A stretch of DNA of 53,886 nucleotides from JAAZBG01 sp964390065 (GTDB taxonomy: Bacteria; Fibrobacterota; Chitinivibrionia; Chitinivibrionales; Chitinispirillaceae), in NCBI GenBank assembly GCA_964390065.1, contig CAYMGX010000010.1:1-53886 (forward strand). Direction: 5' to 3'. Made by a program: the position numbers and the translations under genes. Below are positions 8,570 through 16,228 of this stretch, in pieces (position 1 is the first letter of the stretch; each line of letters starts with the position of its first letter). The notes beneath the pieces were generated by a model. That model was not told the origin of the DNA, did no database searches, and saw nothing but the letters and a program-made list of their open reading frames with translations.

Positions 8570-10108
8570 CTATAAGTCAATAACCAGAAGGGTAATATCA
8601 TCTTCCGGTACAGATTTATCACCACAGAAAACATTCATATCGTTGAGTATTATGTCTACAGTTTCTCGCGGATTATAGCTTAATGATTCTATTGAAATTG
8701 CTTCAAGCCGATGTAATCCATACATTTCATCATCTTTTTTCTTCGATTCAATAATTCCATCAGTATATAGGACAAGGCGGGTTTCACCATGTGTATAGTC
8801 AAAACACGCTTCACTAAGCATCATATCAGCAAATACCCCCATAAACAGACCATCAGCCTTGATTGTTTCACACGTTTTATTACGTTTGTTGATAAAGAGA
8901 ATCGGACAGTGTCCAGCCGATGTATAATGAAGTTTTTTATTAATGATGTCAAGTGTTGCATAAAATATTGTTACAAAATGATCGGTCTTGATTTCGGATA
9001 AAAATATTTCATTAATTTTTTCCAATGTTTTTTGCGGTGATGGTTCATTGGTTGAAAATGTTTTAAGGAGTATCTTTGCCATCGACATAATAAGAGCAGA
9101 GGCAACGCCATGCCCAGATACATCTGCGACAATTATTCCATACAGGCCGGGACTGATGGTAAAAATATCATAATAATCACCACCAACTGCATCAGCGGAA
9201 AGGTATCTGGCACCAACAGCAAAATGAGAAGTATCTGCAATATCCTGAGGCAGAAGGCCCTGTTGAATTGATCTGGCATGTTCGAGATCTGCCCTGATTT
9301 TTGACTGTGCAACCTGAAGATCATAATTGACAACTTTGAGCTGATCATTTGCAAGTTGAAGATTGTTATTTGCTTTGTCAAGAGCATTCAACATCCTGAA
9401 GTTTTCTGTGACAATTCCTGCGATGTTGATAATTGCCGTTAGAATAGTAATATCGTCACTTGTAATTGGTTTGAAACTTTTGGCTCTGTCCATCCAGAAT
9501 ACACCTTCAACTTTAAAGCTGGGACAAGCGATACACGCCGCACGCCGATCATTTTCATTGGTAGTGTTTGTCATAAGCCCGCTTCCCTGAATACTCCAGC
9601 AATATGGATTAAAACTTCCATAAGCTGGACATGTTTTTTTCGTACAATTTTTCGCTTCCCAGCAGTTTTTACTGACTTTACAGACAAGCGGGATGACAAG
9701 ATACGTTGAAGAATTCAGGGTGGATGACAACACATCACAATCCCTGTCAGGCTGTTCTACAAGTATATGTTTATTTAAGAAGAGAGCATCGGTAATTTCA
9801 CCACCTTCAAAACCGAGCGGTATAGAGATCGCAGGTAGTTCTGAATCGTTTATTCCAACCCACGTTTGAGGATTAAGAGAGAATGTTTTCTGATCTATTT
9901 CAAATAATATTACTCGATCAAATTCAAGAATCTCCTGCATTGCAAGGAGTATGGTTTTAGTTATCCCCTCAAAGTCTGTGCATGTATGCAGAATCTTTGT
10001 GAGTTCATGAATCATTGAGGAACTCATGAGCTGTGTTTTAAGAAGCTCATTCTGATTTCTAAGCTGAACTATTAGTTTTTCAACGGGGTCTTCTAACTCT
10101 TCCATCAT
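8570..10108 (-). CDS. GAF-domain PP2C/SpoIIE-type serine phosphatase with Cys-rich insertion
   Basis: A 512-aa cytoplasmic regulator of RsbU type. Residues about 35-230 form a GAF-like sensory domain. It contains an unusual seven-cysteine segment (C143, C149, C154, C160, C170, C192, C195; including NCWEAKNC and CIACPSF), similar in style to two-CW or Fe-S/zinc sites. A coiled coil (about 235-280) leads into a PP2C domain with VGGDYYDIF, VADVSGHGVASAL, LYTDGI and EDDITLLVI, the usual metal-binding acidic residues. Such phosphatases act on anti-sigma-factor antagonists. No such partner is adjacent. GAGGTG lies a few nt before the ATG ATG start. The Cys-rich insert suggests redox or metal sensing (inference). 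Confidence 0.9.
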   Translation of the reverse strand: MMEELEDPVEKLIVQLRNQNELLKTQLMSSSMIHELTKILHTCTDFEGITKTILLAMQEILEFDRVILFEIDQKTFSLNPQTWVGINDSELPAISIPLGFEGGEITDALFLNKHILVEQPDRDCDVLSSTLNSSTYLVIPLVCKVSKNCWEAKNCTKKTCPAYGSFNPYCWSIQGSGLMTNTTNENDRRAACIACPSFKVEGVFWMDRAKSFKPITSDDITILTAIINIAGIVTENFRMLNALDKANNNLQLANDQLKVVNYDLQVAQSKIRADLEHARSIQQGLLPQDIADTSHFAVGARYLSADAVGGDYYDIFTISPGLYGIIVADVSGHGVASALIMSMAKILLKTFSTNEPSPQKTLEKINEIFLSEIKTDHFVTIFYATLDIINKKLHYTSAGHCPILFINKRNKTCETIKADGLFMGVFADMMLSEACFDYTHGETRLVLYTDGIIESKKKDDEMYGLHRLEAISIESLSYNPRETVDIILNDMNVFCGDKSVPEDDITLLVIDL

Positions 10109-10154
10109 TTAAACACCTCAACTGTTCAATGCATGAATACCTAACGTAAAATTT

Positions 10155-10168
10155 CTGAATTTATTCAG
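10155..10168. promoter_or_regulatory. Palindromic operator-like site
   Basis: CTGAAT and ATTCAG are perfect inverted arms with a 2-nt centre, about 50 nt upstream of the phosphatase start. The symmetry suits a dimeric repressor or activator, but no regulator is assigned. Confidence 0.4.
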
Positions 10169-10170
10169 CA

Positions 10171-10214
10171 GTACGATTAACCTATAAGAAATAATACAGT
10201 ATATGTAATCGTAC
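10171..10214. repeat. 9-bp inverted repeat with 26-nt spacer
   Basis: GTACGATTA (10171-10179) and TAATCGTAC (10206-10214) are perfect reverse complements. The spacing fits two helical turns plus, which suits a looping or paired operator in the divergent promoter region. The function is unknown. Confidence 0.4.
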
Positions 10215-10306
10215 AAATATTATATAGTTTTAACAAATAAGTTGCTAAGTGAATTTTAAAAACAGGATTATTCTAAAAGCTTCAGGTTTAAATTTTTGAT
10301 CAGAAT

Positions 10307-10334
10307 TTGACTTTTTTATGGTTTTAAGTATTTT
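10307..10334 (+). promoter_or_regulatory. Candidate promoter for the TPR-receiver-ParA genes
   Basis: TTGACT (10307-10312), a 16-nt spacer and TATTTT (10329-10334). The -10 matches 4 of 6, so the call is modest. It lies about 100 nt upstream of the TTG start. Confidence 0.35.
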
Positions 10335-10431
10335 TTAAGTCCAAATCATTAATATGATTCATCATTTTAGTTTTTCCATAATTTATTTTATGAAATTAAT
10401 TTTACAATGATTAAACACAGGAGGCATAATT

Positions 10432-11097
10432 TTGGATATTAAGTACAACAAGCAAAAGCAGGAGTTGAGAGGCGATCCGGTGTTGGATTTTCTGTTTGAT
10501 GCAAAAGATTACCTTCATAAAAATCAGAAAAAACTTCTTAATCTGCTTGTCATTATTATTGTTGGATTTATTGCATATATTGGTATCAATTTTTACAACA
10601 AAAACAATAATGCTAAGATTCAGAATGCATTTGGAACAGCTATGATCGAATACGAAACGAATCAGTTGGCTAACGCTGCAGAAAATCTTAAGAATATTGC
10701 AGATAAACACCCCGGTTCGGCACAGGGGATGCAAAGTGCATTTCTTTTAGCAGGACTTTACCTTGATTCTGCTAAATATGATGATGCTGAGAAGTATTAC
10801 AAGATTTCGTCAAAAGAGAAAGAATTTATTGGTGCACAATCATATGAGGGGCTGGGTGCCTGTTATGAGGCAAAAGGGGATGTTGCTGCTGCAATAGCAA
10901 GTTATAATAAAGCACTTGCCAATCCAAATGCAGCATATCGTCATGGTGCACTTCGTTGGAAAATTGCTCTGCTTCATAAAGATTCAGATAAGAACATGGT
11001 GATTGATCTCTGCAGGAAAATCATTGCTGACACAAATGCGATAGAGCATCGTCAGAAAGCTGAAAATCTTCTTGCAGTAATTGAAATTGGTGGCTGA
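10432..11097 (+). CDS. Membrane-anchored tetratricopeptide-repeat protein
   Basis: A 221-aa protein with a short cytoplasmic N-terminus and one transmembrane helix (about residues 36-55, LLNLLVIIIVGFIAYIGI). At least three TPR-like units follow, with AEKYYKISSKEKEF and AIASYNKALANPNA as examples. The layout resembles the YfgM-type inner-membrane TPR anchor proteins, so a scaffold role at the envelope is inferred. The start is TTG, supported by GGAGG at 10420-10424, 7 nt upstream. It is followed at 57 nt by a stand-alone receiver gene and then by the ParA-M23 fusion, so the three may act together. Confidence 0.8.
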   Translation: MDIKYNKQKQELRGDPVLDFLFDAKDYLHKNQKKLLNLLVIIIVGFIAYIGINFYNKNNNAKIQNAFGTAMIEYETNQLANAAENLKNIADKHPGSAQGMQSAFLLAGLYLDSAKYDDAEKYYKISSKEKEFIGAQSYEGLGACYEAKGDVAAAIASYNKALANPNAAYRHGALRWKIALLHKDSDKNMVIDLCRKIIADTNAIEHRQKAENLLAVIEIGG

Positions 11098-11153
11098 TTA
11101 AAATTTTATTGATCATAAAGTAGTATAAACTGATATATTATAAGGGATATGTA

Positions 11154-11507
11154 ATGAAAATTATAATAATGGATGATACCAGAAAAAGAAGAGAAGAGTT
11201 AAAAACCGCAATTGAGAAGCATCACAAGGATGTCGTTGACCTTTACTCATCTAACGATTTGATGACATCGACTGAAGAATCATCACCGGATTTGTTGATT
11301 CTTGATATGGAAACATGGAAAAAAGGCCGTGCGATTTACAACTATTTCAAAATTGGCAAGAAACTTGAAAATACGCCGGTTATATTATATAATGCAGATG
11401 AAGACATGTACTTTATTCAAGATCGTACACGTCATGAAAAAGATCGAATCCTGCAGAAACCAGCAGATATAAATGCGATTTCTGAACTGGTACAGCAGAA
11501 TTATTAA
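11154..11507 (+). CDS. Stand-alone receiver-domain (CheY-like) protein
   Basis: A 117-aa protein consisting of one receiver domain without an output domain. The acidic pocket IIMDD lies near the N-terminus. The likely phosphoacceptor Asp is in LLILDMETW and the conserved Lys is in ILQKPAD near the end. The switch residue region VILYNADED is unusual in lacking a clear Thr/Ser. Such single-domain receivers usually relay or sequester phosphate, or bind a partner protein. It lies between a membrane TPR gene and the ParA-M23 gene. No cognate kinase is adjacent, so the source of phosphorylation is unknown. Confidence 0.8.
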   Translation: MKIIIMDDTRKRREELKTAIEKHHKDVVDLYSSNDLMTSTEESSPDLLILDMETWKKGRAIYNYFKIGKKLENTPVILYNADEDMYFIQDRTRHEKDRILQKPADINAISELVQQNY

Positions 11508-11602
11508 TTAGATTGCTATACTGCTGTTTTACTGGTTTGAGGTTCGATTATGTAGAAATGTAACCTGAACACAAAGACTTTTTAGTAGTCAGTCTGTCAA
11601 AC

Positions 11603-13450
11603 ATGATCGAAAGAACTAAAAGAACACTGATATTTGCCGATTCAGATAATGGCGGCAGTATACACGTAGCAAATATTAAGGGCGGGGTTGGTAAATCCAC
11701 TGTTGCAACCAATCTCGCAGCTGCATTGTCGCATCGAGGACCAACGCTGATTATCGATCTTGATGTTCAGGGTAGTGCGAGTGTCGCTTTAGGACATGAT
11801 TCCGAAACAGTTACGAATAGTTCATGGGAGTTATTGAGGCGAAGATTTTCTATCGATACTTGTGGTGATGAGTATGAGTCTGCGTTAATTAAAGCGCATA
11901 AGTTCATAAAAAGGGCCGAAGAGAAACTTTTTCATCAGGTATATGGTAAAGGTAATATCAAAGAGCTGGCTGTTAAGATCCTGCCGTGTCTTGATCTCAT
12001 TCCGGCGGGAACAGACCTCTTCAAAGTTCCGAATATTTTCCATCTTCAAAATCTTGTTTACAACTTAAAAATCTGCAGGGCATATTACAAGTATATTGTT
12101 ATCGATACGCCGTCTGTATGGAATTCATTGACAAAAACATTGTATTTAAACAGTTCGCTTAACCTTATTCCTGTTACATTAAATGCATTGTCGACCAAAA
12201 GCCTCAGGGACTACTTGTCAAATGTCAAGGAACTCTCGACTCATCATCCGGCAATTAAAATCCGAATTGTAAAAAATGAGGTTTTTGGAAAGCAGGATAG
12301 TAAACTGGTTGGAAAAACTAAAACAATGGTTGAAAACAGGAAGTATCTTGAGAATTTATGTGAACAGGTTGCATTTCATGGAAGTTCGGGTGTTTCGTTG
12401 TTGCCTCAGTCGATCATGTTTGATATTGAAATACCCGAATCTGCAACTGTACGTAATGCCCAGGATGAAGGCTTGCCGGTTTCGCAATACCAGCAGCATG
12501 GGGCTGTAACAAGAGCTTTTAATGAATTATCTAAACAGGTGCAGTATGTCCTGAACGCTGCATCTGAAACCTCTGGAAAAAAATTAACTTTTAGTAAAGT
12601 TTCATTTGTTCCTAAAGTAATTGCTGCGAGTTGTATTCTTGCGTTAATAGGAATTAATCAACCTGCTATTGATGGCGGTGTTGCTCCTCGTCCAATGGCA
12701 CCTCAACAACTGGTTATACCTGATGGCGGAGTGTTTACGCATGTCTTTAAGGATGGGGAGTCGATTAATAAAATTGCAAAATATGCTATTTGTCGGTTCA
12801 GTGCGCGTGTACCTTCACAGAGTGAAGTGAATGAGTACATCAAAGAGATTATAACTACTCACAATATGACTCGCCTTGCTGGCGAGGAAAAGATCTCATC
12901 AGTGTATTCAATACCGCATGGTCTGGCTGTAACTTTTTTCCCGCCGCAGCGGATGTCCAGTGCCGGTGAGAAACAGCTTATCCCGGTTTATAACTATTTT
13001 ATGAAGTCAGTGAATGATAGCTATGCATATATAACCGGCGATTGGTGCGAACGTGGAATGGGTGGTGGGTCACCACATTATGGGATCGATATTGCAGCAA
13101 AGCTTGGCGCCAAAATACATTCTCTTACAGATGGTGAAGTTGTGCTTAAAACAAATGAAACCGCAGGAAATGTTGTGGGTGTCGTAAATGATGGTATGGT
13201 ATTGTTTTATGCACATATGGATAAGCGTTCGGTTAAAAACGGTCAAAAAGTGAAGGCTGGTGATATACTGGGTACAGTCGGGATGACGGGACGTACAAGT
13301 GGGCCTCACCTTCATCTTGGATATGGAATTAAATCCCAGACAAGAAGTGATATTACTTTTAGCAAAAGCAATTACCGGGTAACCGACCCAAAATTGTTCT
13401 TTTATCGCCAGATATATATGGACAATGTTAGTAGTTTGAAATCATTCTGA
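11603..13450 (+). CDS. ParA-family ATPase fused through a membrane helix to a LysM-like region and M23 endopeptidase
   Basis: The 615-aa product joins two normally separate activities. Residues 1-330 are a ParA/MinD-like ATPase with the deviant Walker A motif KGGVGKST (26-33), LIIDLDVQGSAS and YIVIDTPS. A hydrophobic helix lies at about 335-352 (KVIAASCILALIGI). Residues about 365-440 look like a LysM-type wall-binding stretch (FKDGESINKIAKY, SIPHGLAVTF). The C-terminus is an M23/LytM zinc endopeptidase with HYGID (H492, D496), H538 and HLH (H569, H571). If the helix spans the inner membrane, the ATPase is cytoplasmic and the peptidase periplasmic. That could couple nucleoid or protein positioning to wall cleavage (inference). 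No obvious Shine-Dalgarno precedes ATG 11603. Confidence 0.88.
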   Translation: MIERTKRTLIFADSDNGGSIHVANIKGGVGKSTVATNLAAALSHRGPTLIIDLDVQGSASVALGHDSETVTNSSWELLRRRFSIDTCGDEYESALIKAHKFIKRAEEKLFHQVYGKGNIKELAVKILPCLDLIPAGTDLFKVPNIFHLQNLVYNLKICRAYYKYIVIDTPSVWNSLTKTLYLNSSLNLIPVTLNALSTKSLRDYLSNVKELSTHHPAIKIRIVKNEVFGKQDSKLVGKTKTMVENRKYLENLCEQVAFHGSSGVSLLPQSIMFDIEIPESATVRNAQDEGLPVSQYQQHGAVTRAFNELSKQVQYVLNAASETSGKKLTFSKVSFVPKVIAASCILALIGINQPAIDGGVAPRPMAPQQLVIPDGGVFTHVFKDGESINKIAKYAICRFSARVPSQSEVNEYIKEIITTHNMTRLAGEEKISSVYSIPHGLAVTFFPPQRMSSAGEKQLIPVYNYFMKSVNDSYAYITGDWCERGMGGGSPHYGIDIAAKLGAKIHSLTDGEVVLKTNETAGNVVGVVNDGMVLFYAHMDKRSVKNGQKVKAGDILGTVGMTGRTSGPHLHLGYGIKSQTRSDITFSKSNYRVTDPKLFFYRQIYMDNVSSLKSF

Positions 13451-13628
13451 CCAATCAATTTTTCCTGCAAGTAACACAATCCCATACATTCTCAATTCGA
13501 CTCCAGAGTGCACATTATATATATTATACAGACTGAATACTGTTTTTCTTTATAACAGCAATTAACCCAATGATCAAGTCCGGTTAATCTGTTGTAAACA
13601 ATCTTTCCATTATTTGAGGAGCTTTAAA

Positions 13629-14906
13629 ATGTTAGACATTCAGCGGATCAGGGATAATCCTGATCAGGTCAGGACTGCTGCTGCAAACAAGAAAAATTTT
13701 GTTGATATAGATGCTGTTATAACGCTTGATTCGAGACGCAGGGATATTATCAGAGAGGTTGAATCGTTAAAAAACCTTAGAAATACCAAGACGCAGGAAA
13801 TTGCCGGGCTGAAAAAAGAGAAAAAAGATGCTGCAGTACTCATTGATGAAATGAAACAGGTCTCCGATAAGATCAAGGATCTTGACAACGAGCAAAAAGA
13901 GACTGAAGAAAAACTTGATTATATACTTGTACGTATTCCAAATGTACCGCATAACAGTGTTCCTCATGGTACCAGTGCAGAAGACAATGTAGTTGTTTCG
14001 GAGTGGGGAACTGAACCGGCATTTAATTTCAAACCTAAAGATCATATAGAGCTTGGGACTGCACTTGATATAATAGATTTTCCAAGAGGTGCTAAAATTA
14101 CCGGTGCAGGTTTTCCTGTACTTAAGGGGCGGGGTGCGCTTTTGGAACGTGCTCTCATTAATTTCTTTCTTGATACTCATACTGTAAAGAATGGTTATAC
14201 CGAAATATTTCCGCCATTTCTTGCAAATCGGGAAAGTCATTTTGGTGTTGGTCAGCTCCCAAAGAGTGAGGAACAGATGTACTACATGGAGAAGGATGAG
14301 CTGTTTTGCATACCTACTGCCGAGGTACCGGTAACAAATCTTCACAGAGATGAGACGTTAACAGAGCAGGAACTTACAAAGAAATATTGCGCGTATAGTG
14401 CATGTTTCAGACGTGAGGCTGGTTCGTATGGAAAAGATACCAAAGGTTATCTCCGTGTACACCAGTTTAACAAAGTTGAAATGGTTAAGTTTACGACACC
14501 GGAAAAGAGCTATGAGGAACACGAAACGTTGCGTAACGACGCTGAGGGGATATTGCGTGCGCTTGGATTAAAATACAGAGTGCTTCTTCTGTGTGATGGT
14601 GATATGTCTTTTTCTGCAGCTAAGTGCTATGATCTTGAAGCATGGGCTCCGGCAGAAAAAAAATACCTTGAGGTTTCATCATGCAGTAATTTTGAAGACT
14701 TTCAGGCACGGAGAATGAATATCAAGTATCGCCCTGCCAGTGGTGATAAACCAAAGTTTGTACACACACTAAATGGCAGCGGGCTTGCAACATCAAGAAT
14801 TCTGGTTGCAATAATTGAGACGTATCAAACTGAAACCGGAACTATTCGTATCCCGGAAGTTCTTCAACCGTATATGCATGGAATGAAGGAGATTGGCGCG
14901 CGTTGA
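13629..14906 (+). CDS. serS: Seryl-tRNA synthetase
   Basis: A 425-aa class II aminoacyl-tRNA synthetase that charges tRNA-Ser. The N-terminal long coiled-coil tRNA arm (residues about 30-110) precedes the catalytic domain. Motif 2 is visible as FRREAGSYGKDTKGY and motif 3 as GSGLATSRILVAIIE. The upstream in-frame TTG at 13614 is rejected: GAGGAG at 13616-13621 sits 7 nt before ATG 13629, which gives the family N-terminus MLDIQRIRDNPDQV. The stop overlaps the TTG start of the next kinase gene by four bases. Confidence 0.97.
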   Translation: MLDIQRIRDNPDQVRTAAANKKNFVDIDAVITLDSRRRDIIREVESLKNLRNTKTQEIAGLKKEKKDAAVLIDEMKQVSDKIKDLDNEQKETEEKLDYILVRIPNVPHNSVPHGTSAEDNVVVSEWGTEPAFNFKPKDHIELGTALDIIDFPRGAKITGAGFPVLKGRGALLERALINFFLDTHTVKNGYTEIFPPFLANRESHFGVGQLPKSEEQMYYMEKDELFCIPTAEVPVTNLHRDETLTEQELTKKYCAYSACFRREAGSYGKDTKGYLRVHQFNKVEMVKFTTPEKSYEEHETLRNDAEGILRALGLKYRVLLLCDGDMSFSAAKCYDLEAWAPAEKKYLEVSSCSNFEDFQARRMNIKYRPASGDKPKFVHTLNGSGLATSRILVAIIETYQTETGTIRIPEVLQPYMHGMKEIGAR

Positions 14907-16213
14907 ATCGAACGCTGAAACAACTTGCTGTTGGATCGGGGCTCTATTTCCTGCTATTAAAAATAAAGTCGGCAACCAGCAGTAAAATATTCTTTATCCT
15001 CGGTGCTGTGATACTTGTTTTCTATTTTGGAATTGTTTTCTTTGTTACGCGGGATTTACGTGATGAAACAATTGGTGCGACCAAGGCGTATACTGCACTC
15101 ATAGAGACAATGGTTGCAAGTAACATGAGTTATGAAGACGCAACACGGGCACTGAAAAACATGATGGGTGAGAGCAGTCCTCCATTAATGGTTACGGATA
15201 CTTCCGGCAAGCCGGTTATCTGGGAAAAGGTTTATACCGATCTTCTTTACAGTGAGAAAGAGCTTGGAAAACTATCTCCTGAAAATCGCAAAGACCTCGA
15301 GGGGCGCATTGACAAATTTAAGAAGAAGTATCATCCCAGACCTCTTTACAATGAGGATAACAAGGCAAAAGCAGGATATCTTTTTTTTGGAAATGCCAGG
15401 TTTGTTCGTACTGTTTATCTGTTACCGTTCCTTGAAATAGGCTTAGGAGTAATTTTTGTTCTGACAATTTATTTTATTTTCAGAATTATCAGAGTAACTG
15501 AGCGTAGTAATCTGTGGGTGGGACTTGCAAAAGAAACGGCTCATCAACTGGGGACTCCAATATCCTCTTTAATGGGATGGGTTGAGTATATGAGGACATA
15601 TCAGGATGCAGATCCGCCTATTGAAGCAAGCGTTCTTGTAAGTCAATTACAAAGAATCTGTAATGATATGGATAATGACCTGAAACGGCTTTCTAAAGTA
15701 ACAAACCGTTTTAGTCAGATAGGTTCTGTACCGGCTCTTGCGCCTTGTGATATTAATGAAATATTAAAGGATGTTGCGACTTATTTCAAAGTTCGACTTC
15801 CGTTATTAAGAAAAAAGATAGAGATAAAGTTTAATTTTGGAGAATTCGGCCCTATTGATGTTAACAGGGATTTGCTCGAGTGGGTTTTTGAAAACCTGAT
15901 GAAAAACGCAATTGATGCAATGTTTAGAGAATGCGGCATAATCGAAATAAAAACAGAGTATTTACGTCAGGAAAACATTATCCGGATTCAACATATTGAC
16001 AATGGAAAAGGTGTTGCGAAAGAAAATCAGAAAACAATTTTTGCACCGGGATTTACAACAAAAAAACGCGGGTGGGGTCTTGGTTTGACATTAGCAAAAC
16101 GTATCATTGAAGATTATCACAACGGACGTATCTATGTAAATTGGTCGCAAAAAGACAAAGGTACAATATTTTTTATTGATTTACCGGCTGAAAACAGAAC
16201 AACGCATGGATAG
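14903..16213 (+). CDS. Membrane sensor histidine kinase paired with PorX
   Basis: A 436-aa kinase starting at TTG that overlaps the serS stop. Two transmembrane helices (about 29-48 and 172-194) enclose a periplasmic sensor of roughly 120 residues. The dimerization domain has the phospho-accepting His in KETAHQLGTPISSL (H214). The ATP-binding domain shows NLMKNAIDAM, DNGKGV and GWGLGLTLAKRI. The response regulator gene begins 16 nt downstream, and the pair resembles the PorY/PorX two-component arrangement of type IX secretion organisms. In this lineage such kinases may also serve other regulators, so the PorY name is an inference from position. Confidence 0.87.
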   Translation: MNRTLKQLAVGSGLYFLLLKIKSATSSKIFFILGAVILVFYFGIVFFVTRDLRDETIGATKAYTALIETMVASNMSYEDATRALKNMMGESSPPLMVTDTSGKPVIWEKVYTDLLYSEKELGKLSPENRKDLEGRIDKFKKKYHPRPLYNEDNKAKAGYLFFGNARFVRTVYLLPFLEIGLGVIFVLTIYFIFRIIRVTERSNLWVGLAKETAHQLGTPISSLMGWVEYMRTYQDADPPIEASVLVSQLQRICNDMDNDLKRLSKVTNRFSQIGSVPALAPCDINEILKDVATYFKVRLPLLRKKIEIKFNFGEFGPIDVNRDLLEWVFENLMKNAIDAMFRECGIIEIKTEYLRQENIIRIQHIDNGKGVAKENQKTIFAPGFTTKKRGWGLGLTLAKRIIEDYHNGRIYVNWSQKDKGTIFFIDLPAENRTTHG

Positions 16214-16228
16214 GCGGGAGGGTATGTA

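Larger units (their letters stand above)
10109..10431. other. Divergent intergenic region with two inverted repeats
   Basis: This 323-bp AT-rich region separates the minus-strand phosphatase from the plus-strand TPR gene. It contains CTGAAT-TT-ATTCAG (10155-10168). It also has GTACGATTA (10171-10179) matched by TAATCGTAC (10206-10214). A weak plus-strand promoter lies at 10307-10334. No coding sequence is convincing. Confidence 0.6.

Noticed and set aside
13767..14345. A 192-codon minus-strand frame opposite serS
   Set aside because: It lies entirely within serS, whose motifs are unmistakable; the antisense frame has no recognisable domain or start signal.
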